64,000 bases of DNA from Thiotrichales bacterium (GTDB taxonomy: Bacteria > Pseudomonadota > Gammaproteobacteria > Beggiatoales > Beggiatoaceae). The stretch's first letter is position 1. Each line of letters starts with the position of its first letter. Below the pieces are notes generated by a model. The model ran no database searches, had not been told where the DNA came from, and worked only from the letters and a program-made list of their open reading frames with translations. Below, piece by piece: positions 1-8,831 of this stretch. The position numbers and the translations under genes are program-made. Location of the stretch: assembly GCA_016745035.1 (NCBI GenBank), contig JADGDE010000003.1, forward strand, positions 218,615 through 282,614. Reading direction: 5' to 3'.

Positions 1-377
1 TTACCGATATAACTTACAGCAACCTCGGTGCGTTTACCCGCTGTTGCCATCCACTCGCGCAAAGCTGAAATCACGATTTCACGGGTGATAATAATCCCGG
101 CAGGAATTGCAAGCCAAGGACTGGCGTAAAATTCAACCACTAAAACCAAAGCTACAGCGACAATAATTTTATCGGCAACCGGGTCTAAAAATGCCCCAAA
201 AGAGGTGGTAAGATTTAAGCGCCTTGCCATATAACCATCAAACCAATCGGTGATTGCTGCAAGGGCAAACACAAAAGTTGCTGCCGCCGCTGACCAAGTT
301 ACAGGCAAATAAAATACTAAAATGAGTACAGGCACTAAGGCAATACGCAACAAGGTTAAAACGATAGCAATATTCAT
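1..377 (-). CDS. pgsA: CDP-diacylglycerol--glycerol-3-phosphate 3-phosphatidyltransferase, 3' end cut by window
   Basis: This is the N-terminal 125 residues or so of phosphatidylglycerophosphate synthase, an inner-membrane enzyme that makes the precursor of phosphatidylglycerol. The reverse strand reads [20 protein letters not shown], then the CDP-alcohol phosphotransferase signature: DG at about residue 40, AR three residues on, then [10 protein letters not shown] with the last two catalytic Asp. Hydrophobic segments flank the motif as in the family. The gene begins at the ATG at 377 and runs off the left edge, so the C-terminal part is not visible. Confidence 0.93.
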   Translation of the reverse strand, partial: MNIAIVLTLLRIALVPVLILVFYLPVTWSAAAATFVFALAAITDWFDGYMARRLNLTTSFGAFLDPVADKIIVAVALVLVVEFYASPWLAIPAGIIITREIVISALREWMATAGKRTEVAVSYIG

Positions 378-561
378 CACATATTCCCTGTGCTGTGAAA
401 AAATACGTGCCCGTTTGGGCAAATATTGTGCAGAGTCTGCGTATGCGTGTTAATATTTTCCACCTTTGATGTTCGTCTATGCTTGGGCACAAGCCCGTTT
501 AGGTTAATCCGCTTGGCGGATTTGACTTATTCTATCAACATTCTCTCGGAGGTTTTAGCGC

Positions 562-1047
562 ATGGTGCGTGTTTTATTTGTTTGTATGGGGAATATTTGT
601 CGCTCACCCAGCGCTCAAGGTGTATTTGAACACATGGTTCACAATGCAGGTTTGCAACAACAGATTAAAATTGACTCCGCAGGAACCCATGCTTATCACA
701 TTGGTGAAGCGCCTGACCCACGCTCACAGGCGGTTGCAAGTAAACGCGGCATAGATCTAAGCCAACAAAAAGGGCGACGCGTCGATGCACAAGATTTTCA
801 ACAGTATGATTATATATTGGCGATGGATGAGGACAATCTCGCCGAACTTTTACATGCGTGTCCGTCTGCACAACAAAACAAAGTCGCTTTGTTTTTAAGT
901 TATGCCGACCCAAAAAAGACCCAAGAAACCAGCGTCCCTGATCCCTATTATGGTGGTGATCAAGGCTTTGAAAAGGTATTCGACTTAATCGACCTAGCAG
1001 CCCAAGGCTTATTATCCCATATACAAAAGCAACACAAGTTAGCTTAA
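562..1047 (+). CDS. Low-molecular-weight protein-tyrosine phosphatase
   Basis: This 161-residue protein is a cytoplasmic LMW-PTP (Wzb/Etp/PtpA type). The P-loop CMGNICRS near residue 8 fits C-x5-R-S and carries the nucleophilic Cys and phosphate-binding Arg. The DPYYGG loop near residue 128 carries the general-acid Asp. A clear GGAGG ribosome-binding site lies 9 nt before the ATG. Members often dephosphorylate tyrosine kinases that control capsule export, but no such kinase or capsule gene is next to it, so the target is unknown. Its 3' end overlaps that of the convergent infA by 4 bp. Confidence 0.93.
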   Translation: MVRVLFVCMGNICRSPSAQGVFEHMVHNAGLQQQIKIDSAGTHAYHIGEAPDPRSQAVASKRGIDLSQQKGRRVDAQDFQQYDYILAMDEDNLAELLHACPSAQQNKVALFLSYADPKKTQETSVPDPYYGGDQGFEKVFDLIDLAAQGLLSHIQKQHKLA

Positions 1048-1262
1048 CGAGCGCGGTAGGTAATGCGACCTTTGCTTAAGTCATACGGTGTCAGTTGAAC
1101 CATGACTTTGTCACCAGTTAAAATACGGATATAATGCTTACGCATCCGCCCTGAAATATGGGCAGTTACTAAATGTCCGTTTTCAAGCTCGACACGAAAC
1201 ATGGTGTTTGGTAAAGTTTCTTTAACGACACCTTCCATTTCAATGTGATCTTCTTTTGCCAT
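1044..1262 (-). CDS. infA: Translation initiation factor IF-1
   Basis: A 72-residue single OB-fold protein of exactly the usual IF-1 length. It starts [11 protein letters not shown] and ends in the typical [12 protein letters not shown] tail. IF-1 binds the 30S A site and works with IF-2 and IF-3 in start-site selection. A GAGGGG ribosome-binding site precedes the ATG at 1262. The gene stands alone on this strand and converges with the phosphatase gene. Confidence 0.97.
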   Translation of the reverse strand: MAKEDHIEMEGVVKETLPNTMFRVELENGHLVTAHISGRMRKHYIRILTGDKVMVQLTPYDLSKGRITYRAR

Positions 1263-1411
1263 GATAACCCCTCAAAAATAAATGAAATCAACCGCTCATT
1301 ATATCAGTTTTTTCTTATATTAACCGCAATTTGAACTAAGATTTTTTCGCATTGAGCCTTGAGATTAATATTTTATTGGCTGATAAAAGCAACTTAAACA
1401 CAGAAAAAACT

Positions 1412-2281
1412 ATGTCTTATCGCAGTTCTATTGATCTTCATTGCCACTCCACAGCCTCAGATGGTGAACTTGAACCCGAAGCGCTGATTGATTTAGCCCA
1501 TCGTCGGGGGATAAAAACCTTGGCTTTGACCGATCATGATAGTATTGCAGGCATTGCCAGTGCCAAAGCACAGGCACGACAATACAATTTACAACTCATT
1601 TCTGGCGTAGAAATCTCGGTCAGTTGGGAAAAACAAGTCGTGCATATATTGGCTCTGGGGTTTGAAACCGACAATCTTATTTTGCAACAAGGGCTGAATG
1701 CACAACAACAAGGGCGGCGCGAGCGCGGCAAACGCATGGGGCTTAAACTGGAACAATTTGGCATTGAAAAAGCCTATCAGCGCACCTGTGAATACGCAGG
1801 CGGTGACTTGCTCAGCCGTACCCATTTTGCCCATTTATTGGTTGAATGTGGCTATGCCAGTAATACCCGACAAGTCTTCAAAAACTTTTTAATTCGCGGC
1901 AAACCCGGCTATGTCAGCAATAGCTGGGCAGATTTAAGCAGCGTTTTAGGATGGATAAAAGCCGCTGGTGGCGTTGCAGTCATTGCCCATCCGGCTCGTT
2001 ATCGCTTAACCCGCACCAAGCTGCGGCGCTTGTTTGCTGAATTTAAAGACCTTGGTGGCGGTGGTTTGGAAGTGGTTTCTGGTAGTCATAGCCGCGATGA
2101 AATTTTGCAAATGGCACATTTTTCCCAACATCACGGTTTTTATGCCACCGCTGGCTCTGACTATCATGGACCGAAACACACATGGCTAGAATTGGGGGCT
2201 ATTCCTCCCCTTCCCCCACATTGTCGCCCACTTTATAATGAAGCGGGCGATCGGCTTTTCACCCATTCACAGGCAACATAA
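1412..2281 (+). CDS. rnm: PHP-domain phosphoesterase (RNase AM / YciV family)
   Basis: The protein has an N-terminal PHP metal-binding domain: DLHCHSTASDGEL and LTDHDSIAG supply His and Asp ligands, and AHPARYRLT and GSDYHG supply later ligands. The family includes E. coli YciV (RNase AM), which trims 5' ends of rRNA and hydrolyses 3',5'-nucleoside bisphosphates. I take the ATG at 1412 (MSYRSSIDL), because the 20 residues read from an upstream TTG at 1352 lack family-like sequence. That choice gives 289 residues. The next gene starts 8 nt downstream. Confidence 0.88.
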   Translation: MSYRSSIDLHCHSTASDGELEPEALIDLAHRRGIKTLALTDHDSIAGIASAKAQARQYNLQLISGVEISVSWEKQVVHILALGFETDNLILQQGLNAQQQGRRERGKRMGLKLEQFGIEKAYQRTCEYAGGDLLSRTHFAHLLVECGYASNTRQVFKNFLIRGKPGYVSNSWADLSSVLGWIKAAGGVAVIAHPARYRLTRTKLRRLFAEFKDLGGGGLEVVSGSHSRDEILQMAHFSQHHGFYATAGSDYHGPKHTWLELGAIPPLPPHCRPLYNEAGDRLFTHSQAT

Positions 2282-2289
2282 GCAAACCC

Positions 2290-3231
2290 ATGACTGACGC
2301 AATTCGTATTACCCAACTGAGTAAGCAATTTGACCGCCTCAAAGCCCTTGATGAGGTTAGCTTTGATATTCCACGCGGCAGTTTTTTTGGCTTGCTCGGC
2401 CCTAATGGTGCGGGTAAATCGACGTTAATCAATATTATGGCTGGGTTATCGCGCGCCAGCAGTGGACATATCAGTGTGCTGGGATATGATGTCCTGAGTA
2501 ATTGGCGCAAAGCCCGTTTTAACCTTGGGGTTGTACCGCAAGAGCTGGTGTATGATCCGTTTTTCACTGTTCGCGAAATGCTGTATTTGCAATCGGGTTA
2601 TTTTGGTTTTAGCAAAGAAAACCATGCATGGGTTGAGGAACTGATGGAATCCTTTAGCCTCGCAGACAAAGCTGATACCAATATGCAAAAGCTCTCCGGC
2701 GGCATGAAACGCAGAGTATTGATTGCCCAAGCCTTAGTACATAAGCCTGAAGTCGTGGTCTTAGACGAACCAACCGCCGGTGTCGATGTCGAATTGCGTC
2801 GCGCCTTATGGCAATTTACCCGTGATTTACACGCTAAGGGACACACGATTCTTCTCACGACCCATTATCTCGAAGAAGCCCAAGCTTTGTGTAAACGTAT
2901 TGCTATTCTTAATCAAGGCAAATTAGTTGCCCTCGATGATACCAAGGATTTACTCAACCATCATCCTTACCGCGTGCTGTGTTTAAAATTACCAGATCAT
3001 AAGCTACCCAACTTGCCTGATGCCTTACAAGCCAAAGTGCTAGAGCGCAATGCCAGCCATATTAGCCTGCAATTACACCGTGAACAAGACAATATCATTG
3101 AAGTGCTTGCCGCCTTGCAGCAAGCGGGGATTGCCTTTACCGACTTACATACCAAAGAGCCAGACTTGGAAGATGTGTTTCTTAATTTGACCGCAAACAC
3201 CCAAACGCGCGCAATCGGACACACTGTTTAG
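2290..3231 (+). CDS. ABC transporter ATP-binding protein (ABC-2 type, YadG-like)
   Basis: A 313-residue cytoplasmic ATPase subunit. Walker A is GPNGAGKST near residue 38, the signature is LSGGMKRR near residue 135, and Walker B is VVVLDEPTAGVD followed by the switch His in TTHYLEEA. A C-terminal region of about 90 residues resembles the DUF4162 tail of exporter ATPases. The permease partner that normally follows is absent; the next gene, 5 nt away, is lapB. It may pair with a permease elsewhere. A GldG-like ABC accessory protein lies at 20.5-21.9 kb, but a link is only a guess. Confidence 0.9.
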   Translation: MTDAIRITQLSKQFDRLKALDEVSFDIPRGSFFGLLGPNGAGKSTLINIMAGLSRASSGHISVLGYDVLSNWRKARFNLGVVPQELVYDPFFTVREMLYLQSGYFGFSKENHAWVEELMESFSLADKADTNMQKLSGGMKRRVLIAQALVHKPEVVVLDEPTAGVDVELRRALWQFTRDLHAKGHTILLTTHYLEEAQALCKRIAILNQGKLVALDDTKDLLNHHPYRVLCLKLPDHKLPNLPDALQAKVLERNASHISLQLHREQDNIIEVLAALQQAGIAFTDLHTKEPDLEDVFLNLTANTQTRAIGHTV

Positions 3232-3236
3232 CCTTT

Positions 3237-4430
3237 ATGGATATTTTGTTATGGCTGTTATTGCCTATCGCAGCCTTTTCTGGTTGGTTGACAGCCAAAA
3301 AAAACCAAAAAAGTCGGTCTATGTCGACAATCGAACCGCCACAGCGCCCACTGCCTGCGGATTATTTTAAGGGCATCAACTACCTATTAAACGAACAATC
3401 GGATAAAGCCCTCGACACCTTTATTCGCTTGCTTGATGATGAACAAGACAGCGTCGAAACCCATCTAGCACTGGGGGCATTTTTTCGCCGCCGTGGCGAA
3501 GTCAATCGCGCGATTCAAATTCACCAACACCTCACCCTAAACCAACAACTCAGCACCGAACAACGCCACCTCGCCCTGCTCGCTTTGGGGCAAGACTACC
3601 AACATGCGGGCTTACTAGACCGCGCCGAGGCCTTATTTTCAGAACTTATCAAAGCCCAAGCGCATCAAGTCTTTGCCTGCCAACAACTGCGCGCCATTTA
3701 CGAACAAGAACACGACTGGGACAAAGCCATCGCCACAACCCAGCGCTTGATGCAAAGCCAAAAACAAGATAATGCCGCCGAGCTAAATGCCATTATTGCC
3801 CATTATTACTGCGAACTTGCCGAACAAGCCTGTTATCAAAAAGACGATGCCACCAGCAGCACCATGCTGCAAAAAGCCCTTGCCAACGATGCCACCTGCG
3901 TGCGCGCCAGCCTTATCGAGGGCAATTTAGCCCTGCGCCAAGGCGAAGCCCTGCAAGCGATTAAAGCCTTTCGCCGCGTCGAACATCAAAACGCCCGCTA
4001 TGTCAGCGAGACCTTACAGCCTTTACAACAAGCCTATCAACAAGTGGAAAAAACCGCAGAATTTGCCGATTATCTGCGTTGGGTCTTAAGCCATTATGGT
4101 GGCATCACGCCCTTATTATTATTAAGCGAACATATCCAACACAGCGAAGGCAAAGATGTCGCCATCGAAGAGATGGTGCAGCATTTACAACAACAACCCT
4201 CGCTCAAAGGCTTGCATCATTTTGTTGAGCTATGTTTGAGTAAACAAGCCGCTGATGAAGAAAACAAATTACACCTGTGCAAAACCGTCACTGAGCAATT
4301 ATTGATTAATAAAAGGGCTTACCTTTGTCATGAATGCGGCTTTAGTAGTCAAACTTTGTATTGGCTTTGTCCCAGTTGTAAGCAATGGAATACGATTGAG
4401 CCGATACAGGGGATGGATGGGATGGTTTAA
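3237..4430 (+). CDS. lapB: Lipopolysaccharide assembly protein B
   Basis: This 397-residue protein has the LapB (YciM) architecture. An N-terminal membrane anchor (LLWLLLPIAAFSGWLTA) is followed by TPR repeats from about residue 45 to 340. A C-terminal rubredoxin-like zinc domain has two CxxC pairs, CHEC and CPSC. In E. coli LapB recruits LpxC to FtsH for degradation and so limits LPS synthesis, and it also organises LPS assembly at the inner membrane. Length and domain order match E. coli LapB (389 aa). The gene starts 5 nt after the ABC ATPase gene, so the two are probably cotranscribed. Confidence 0.93.
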   Translation: MDILLWLLLPIAAFSGWLTAKKNQKSRSMSTIEPPQRPLPADYFKGINYLLNEQSDKALDTFIRLLDDEQDSVETHLALGAFFRRRGEVNRAIQIHQHLTLNQQLSTEQRHLALLALGQDYQHAGLLDRAEALFSELIKAQAHQVFACQQLRAIYEQEHDWDKAIATTQRLMQSQKQDNAAELNAIIAHYYCELAEQACYQKDDATSSTMLQKALANDATCVRASLIEGNLALRQGEALQAIKAFRRVEHQNARYVSETLQPLQQAYQQVEKTAEFADYLRWVLSHYGGITPLLLLSEHIQHSEGKDVAIEEMVQHLQQQPSLKGLHHFVELCLSKQAADEENKLHLCKTVTEQLLINKRAYLCHECGFSSQTLYWLCPSCKQWNTIEPIQGMDGMV

Positions 4431-4457
4431 GGTAAAAAGCTGCAATGGGGCGACATC

Positions 4458-4546
4458 TGGGGGCGTTAATCTCCTGATTAACGGATGCCTCGTAGAGGCA
4501 TTAGTCGTGCTTTGCACGACTCGTTAGTCAGGAGACTAACGCTCCC
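4458..4546. repeat. Cluster of four tandem perfect hairpins
   Basis: Four adjacent perfect stem-loops lie in 80 bp: CGTTAATC-TCCT-GATTAACG (4464-4483), ATGCCTC-GTA-GAGGCAT (4485-4501), AGTCGTGC-TTT-GCACGACT (4503-4521) and CGTTAGTC-AGGA-GACTAACG (4522-4541). The first and last are also near reverse complements of each other. With flanking GGG and CCC the whole block can fold as one large palindrome. The block sits between lapB and the convergent NTPase gene and supplies the last codons and TGA stop of that gene. It may terminate both transcripts. I found no second copy in the window. Confidence 0.85.
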
Positions 4547-7281
4547 AGCTCACTATCAAGCCGCTCCAGCAAAGCCAAATACCCCATGTCCTCAATCCGC
4601 GCCCGCAAGGCGGCAATCTCAGCGCTGAAATCAGCCGTTGGTTCTAAACAACGCTGGGCGCGTAGGCGTAATAAATCCAATTCAGGCTGGCGTAAGCCAT
4701 AGCTTGTGACCTGAATATGCTCGTTCAGTTCCTCGCAAGTCTCCAACACCGTATGCGCATCTTTATCGCTGTCTAAATCGATATGCGCTTGTAATAACAG
4801 CGCATCAATGCGGTGCAAACCCAATTGGCAACGCTCGGCTAATAGCAAGCTTTCGTCGATGTCGGCTTGTGCGGCGCGAATGTTGCCTTGCTGACGTAAA
4901 CAGCGGGCGCGGGCGAGTAGGGCTAGGGGCATGTGATAAACCGTATTTGCCGCTTGCATGGCTTTAACGGCAATATCGAAATCTGCTGCTTGTTGGCTGC
5001 TTTCGGCGATGACAATATGCGCAGAAGCAAAACATAATAGACATTGAGTTTCCTGAGCTCTTGTTAAAAGGTAATCCCCACGCGCTGCTAATGCTTGCTT
5101 ATCTTCGGCGCTATCCGCTAACAGGAGAGCATAATAAAGCCCAGTGCTGGAATATAATTGCGGGGTTTCTTTTGCTTGCGCTCGAGTGGCTTCGGCTTGC
5201 TCAAAGCTTTCTAAGGCAGCAGGGAGTTGTCCTTGTAAATGTAAACAACGGGCAAGATAAGCTTGTGATGTAATCTTCTTGTTTAAATCTTTTGTTTGCT
5301 CAGTATAAACCAAGGCGCGATGAGCCATTAATTCAGCATCAGCGAGTTTGCCTAAGGCGATTTCGCTTAGCGTTACATTTTGAGCAACGATAGCAGCATT
5401 ATCCCAACGCTGCTGGGCTAAGTCCATATTCAATCCCATTTGCTCTGGTACTAAGGCTTCTTGTAAACGTCCCAAAGCTTTTAAACAGTTAGCGGTAAAA
5501 CTCAATAATGCCGCTTGAGCTTTTACTGACAATTGTTGCCGTGGTCGTTGCCAAGGCTGTTGATAAAAGCCCGCTAAAACACTGAGGTCTTGAGCGTAAG
5601 CACCAAGTTGCTGTGTACTGAATCCATTTCCAGTTTGCGCTTGCAAAATTTTAAAATAATACACCTCAAACGCCGCGCCATATTGCCCCGCCCGTGTCCC
5701 ATGCCCAACTGCCTTGTACAAAGGCTGTAAATCGGTCACATCCTGCGGTTCTTTGACAGCAAAGGCTTGGTAATGCTCAAACAAGACCTGATGCGCTTGC
5801 TGGTACGCTTTGCTTTGATGGCTTTGCAACCAATCGGCAAAAAAACTGCGAATCAGCGGGTGAGTATCCCAGTTTTTACGCCTGCCCTCAGCGGGCAATA
5901 ACAAGCCTGCTTGCTGTAAATGCTGTTCCACCTTGTTTAATTCTGCCGCATTTAAGCCTGCCAAAGGTTTGGCTAAATCCGCCTCTTCAAATAAAATTTC
6001 TTTATCTCTGTAGCCCATCGGGCGGTCAAACAAGGCAAGCAAATACAACAAAGCTCGCTCGGTCTCGTCTTGCTCGCGCCAATAACCCTCGGCATAAAAC
6101 CGCAATACCCGCCGTGCATGTTGCCCTTCTGCGTCGGTTTCATCTTCAAGCAAAGTCGGCAAGCGCTCGCGCAAACTGGCATCGGCGACCAAACGCGCAA
6201 ACAAGACCAAAGCAAGGGCGTGATAGCTTAAATCTTTGCAGAGTTTTTCTAAGTCCTCGGCTGTGCCTTGGCAGCCCAAGTCAGCCAATAGCTTTAGGCT
6301 GTTTTCTAGGCTTAAATCCCCCAAATGTTCATGCTGACAATGCTCGGCTTGTACTAATTCCGCCACTGGCTGACGACTGGAAATCAACACCAAGTTTTGC
6401 TCACCGCCAATGCCATAGCGATTCACTCGCTCTAAAAAGGCTTTCATCCCCGCATCCAGCAGCGTGCCGCCTTGTTCCGTTGTTGGGTTTTGCAGTGGCT
6501 CTAAACCATCGAGGAACAAAATACACTCGCCTTGATGCAAATGCTCCAATAATACCCGCCCTTGCTCGCCGACATCTTTGGGTATCTCAGATTCGCCAAA
6601 ATATCTTAGGGCTGCGCGGAAAAATTCGCTGGAGTCGTTGGCATGATTGTTATCACCGCTTTGGCTATAAAATGACCAAGCAAAGATTTTTTTACCCTCT
6701 TTCATACCGGATTTTTTCAGCCATTCCCAAAAGGCATAAGTCAGCGTCGATTTGCCAACGCCGCCACCGGCAACCAGCACATAAATATCGGTGTGTTTAT
6801 TTTTTAGTGCCGCTTTAATTTTGTTCAATGCCGCTGTGCGCCCGACCATAGCCGCCGTCGGTATTGGTAAGCGGTCGATGTCAGGCAAGGTGCGCGGGCG
6901 CTTGGGTTTTGGGGATTGTGTGCTGCTGTTTTTGCGTTGTTTGAGTTCTTTAGTGATGATGTCATAGGCTAAAAAGGCGATAACCCCCAATACAAATGTT
7001 AAATAAATTTTTGGATCAGGCGCAGTGGGTATAACAACACCTAATAAATCGGAGATAATCGCTTTGAAAAAGGGGGTAAAAAATAAGCCCGTGACTAAAA
7101 AAAACTCCACCGCTAAAAACAAAACAAAGTTTTTCATCAGCGTTTGCATATAGCGGAAATATCCATAGCCGATAAGCATGAGGGCAAGCGTCATACCGAC
7201 TAACCACCAAGCATTGATCAGTCCATGAAACCAAGCGCCAAAACTTAAGAAACTAAAAAAAAGTAGCGTGAGCCAAACCAT
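4528..7281 (-). CDS. Membrane-anchored STAND/NB-ARC-like NTPase with TPR-like repeats
   Basis: A 917-residue protein. Residues 1-110 hold about four hydrophobic helices (2-20, 22-45, 50-70, 92-110). A Lys/Arg/Pro-rich linker leads to a P-loop NTPase: Walker A AGGGVGKST at 171-179, the WSFYSQ motif near 202, Walker B ECILFLDGLEP near 252-262 and a sensor-like LVLISSRQPVAEL near 297. A winged-helix-like segment (about 420-500) and a long helical, TPR-like C-terminus follow. Related NTPases usually carry TIR, CHAT or protease effectors; here the N-terminus is a membrane module instead. A sensor or defence switch acting at the membrane is inferred from the architecture. No obvious partner gene adjoins it. 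Confidence 0.8.
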   Translation of the reverse strand: MVWLTLLFFSFLSFGAWFHGLINAWWLVGMTLALMLIGYGYFRYMQTLMKNFVLFLAVEFFLVTGLFFTPFFKAIISDLLGVVIPTAPDPKIYLTFVLGVIAFLAYDIITKELKQRKNSSTQSPKPKRPRTLPDIDRLPIPTAAMVGRTAALNKIKAALKNKHTDIYVLVAGGGVGKSTLTYAFWEWLKKSGMKEGKKIFAWSFYSQSGDNNHANDSSEFFRAALRYFGESEIPKDVGEQGRVLLEHLHQGECILFLDGLEPLQNPTTEQGGTLLDAGMKAFLERVNRYGIGGEQNLVLISSRQPVAELVQAEHCQHEHLGDLSLENSLKLLADLGCQGTAEDLEKLCKDLSYHALALVLFARLVADASLRERLPTLLEDETDAEGQHARRVLRFYAEGYWREQDETERALLYLLALFDRPMGYRDKEILFEEADLAKPLAGLNAAELNKVEQHLQQAGLLLPAEGRRKNWDTHPLIRSFFADWLQSHQSKAYQQAHQVLFEHYQAFAVKEPQDVTDLQPLYKAVGHGTRAGQYGAAFEVYYFKILQAQTGNGFSTQQLGAYAQDLSVLAGFYQQPWQRPRQQLSVKAQAALLSFTANCLKALGRLQEALVPEQMGLNMDLAQQRWDNAAIVAQNVTLSEIALGKLADAELMAHRALVYTEQTKDLNKKITSQAYLARCLHLQGQLPAALESFEQAEATRAQAKETPQLYSSTGLYYALLLADSAEDKQALAARGDYLLTRAQETQCLLCFASAHIVIAESSQQAADFDIAVKAMQAANTVYHMPLALLARARCLRQQGNIRAAQADIDESLLLAERCQLGLHRIDALLLQAHIDLDSDKDAHTVLETCEELNEHIQVTSYGLRQPELDLLRLRAQRCLEPTADFSAEIAALRARIEDMGYLALLERLDSELGALVS

Positions 7282-7370
7282 GATTCTGCCTTTTGTTGTC
7301 TTTTATAGATATTATAAGAGCTAAGGAACGTGTATGAATTAATTTATGCAACTGCCTTTGCCACGCCGAT

Positions 7371-7489
7371 AGCCCTGAAAGGGCGATATAACTTTCGTAT
7401 TTTTATATCGCCCCTTCAGGGCTGAAATATATTAACATCAATCACCTAGGGCGTTGCCCTAGGCTATATAAATGTCGCCCCGTTGGGGC
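7371..7489. repeat. REP-like palindromic repeat, family 1 (CCTAGGGC type), copy 1
   Basis: This block of nested hairpins fills most of the 326-bp gap between the NTPase and nitroreductase genes. A 21-bp arm at 7371-7391 (AGCCCTGAAAGGGC then GATATAA) pairs with 7403-7423. CCTAGGGCGTTGCCCTAGG at 7445-7463 is a stem-loop. GCCCC-GTT-GGGGC at 7477-7489, followed by TTTTAATTT, could act as a terminator on the + strand. The reverse complement matches the copy at 50748-50831, including the stretch between its hairpins. Confidence 0.85.
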
Positions 7490-7607
7490 TTTTAATTTAA
7501 AAGGGGAAGCATATCAGAAAAAGTTGTTGAAGTTATTTTGTGCATATTCCTAACACACAAAGAATGGGGTTTTTAGCCCTTAAAATGCCGACAGCTCTCG
7601 GTTTGGG

Positions 7608-8264
7608 CTAGGCGAGTGTTGTCATGATCTCCGCTTCAGGCAAGCGTGATTTTGGTAACTCGGCATTAACATCATCGGCTTTACGATAGCCCAGCGCTAT
7701 CATGGCAACACTATTCAAGCCTTTGGCGCTTAAATCCAATTCCTCGTTTAAGATTTGGGCATCAAAGCCTTCGATAGGCACAGCATCAACACCCAAAACC
7801 GCCGCGCCCAATAATACCGTGCCCATATTCAAATACACTTGTTTTTCCAGCCAATCTTGTGTGTCTTGGCGCGCCTCTTGATGAATAGCAACATACATAG
7901 CGCGGGTTTTCTCGGTTAGGTCTTTAAGCTCAGGGGTTTTAAACCGCCCATCTTTTTCTTCACTGAGTAACAGTTTTTGTAAGTAGGCATCGTCTAATTT
8001 CGTTTTGACACAAAATACAATCACATGCGAGGCATCCAAGACTTTCGCGGCATTGGCAACATAAGCGCCTTGTGTCGCTTGGCTTAAGCGCTGCCGAGCG
8101 GCGGCATTGTCAGCTATAAAAAAATGCCAAGGTTGAGAATTAACACTCGACGGGCTAAGGCGTAACAGGGCTTTAATTTGCGTAAACGTTTCGGCATCAA
8201 GGCGTTTATTGGCATCAAATACTTTGGTAGCATAGCGCTGGCTAGCAAGATCAATTAAATTCAT
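7608..8264 (-). CDS. NAD(P)H-dependent nitroreductase, NfsB-like
   Basis: A 218-residue FMN-dependent nitroreductase-family oxidoreductase, probably a cytoplasmic dimer that reduces nitro compounds, quinones or flavins. Family features are the N-terminal RYATKVFD segment, the FMN-contacting SPSSVNSQPWHF motif near residue 37, and the GAAVLGVDAVPIEGFD segment near 160. The start is the ATG at 8264, with an AGGAA ribosome-binding site 9 nt upstream; an upstream extension of 15 codons has no support. It is divergent from the small phosphatase-like gene. Confidence 0.9.
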   Translation of the reverse strand: MNLIDLASQRYATKVFDANKRLDAETFTQIKALLRLSPSSVNSQPWHFFIADNAAARQRLSQATQGAYVANAAKVLDASHVIVFCVKTKLDDAYLQKLLLSEEKDGRFKTPELKDLTEKTRAMYVAIHQEARQDTQDWLEKQVYLNMGTVLLGAAVLGVDAVPIEGFDAQILNEELDLSAKGLNSVAMIALGYRKADDVNAELPKSRLPEAEIMTTLA

Positions 8265-8331
8265 TAGTACAGTTCCTAAATATAAAATAACAACAGGGCA
8301 TCCGTGCAATATATAACAAAGAGTAAAACAG

Positions 8332-8652
8332 GTGAATCTACTTTTTATTTGTAGTCGAAATCAATGGCGTAGCCCCACAGCCGAACAATTGTGGCGCAAA
8401 CATCCTGATTTTAATGTCCGCTCCGCAGGCACAAGCCCTAAAGCCCGAAAAACATTGGGAGCGGCGGATATTCGTTGGGCGGATAAAATTTTTGTGATGG
8501 AAAAGAAACATAAGCAAAGGCTGCTGGCGCAATTTCGGCGCTTACTGGAACATAAACCCGTTTATATTCTTGATATTCCTGATGAATACCATTACATGGA
8601 TGCAGAACTTATCGAGGAATTAGAAGCCAAGGTCAGCGTCTATCTTCACTGA
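8332..8652 (+). CDS. Small tyrosine-phosphatase-like protein (COG4551 type)
   Basis: A 106-residue protein with an N-terminal CSRNQWRSPTA loop that matches the C-x5-R P-loop of low-molecular-weight phosphatases. It is shorter than classical LMW-PTP (about 150 aa) and lacks the C-terminal DPY acid loop. That fits the short predicted protein-tyrosine-phosphatase family found in many proteobacteria. It starts with GTG at 8332; no strong ribosome-binding site is visible. The reaction has not been shown for most members, so the call is family-level only. Confidence 0.8.
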   Translation: MNLLFICSRNQWRSPTAEQLWRKHPDFNVRSAGTSPKARKTLGAADIRWADKIFVMEKKHKQRLLAQFRRLLEHKPVYILDIPDEYHYMDAELIEELEAKVSVYLH

Positions 8653-8831
8653 TGTTACGATTGGGCAAGAGGAAAGCCCCTTATTTGTGGCAAAAAACCA
8701 GCTTCGTGCATCAGATCAGATCTTCTGTCATGAAACCAAGCATTTTTTAACCTGCCCTTCGTTTCTGCATTCTCTGTCATGGAATGGTATCATTTGAGCG
8801 TTCGTTTAACTCTACATCCAAAGGTCAGCGC

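Noticed and set aside
6114..6818. 234-codon ORF on the + strand opposite the STAND NTPase gene
   Set aside because: It lies wholly antisense to a well-supported coding sequence, has no recognisable motif and an implausible Arg/Pro/His-rich composition.
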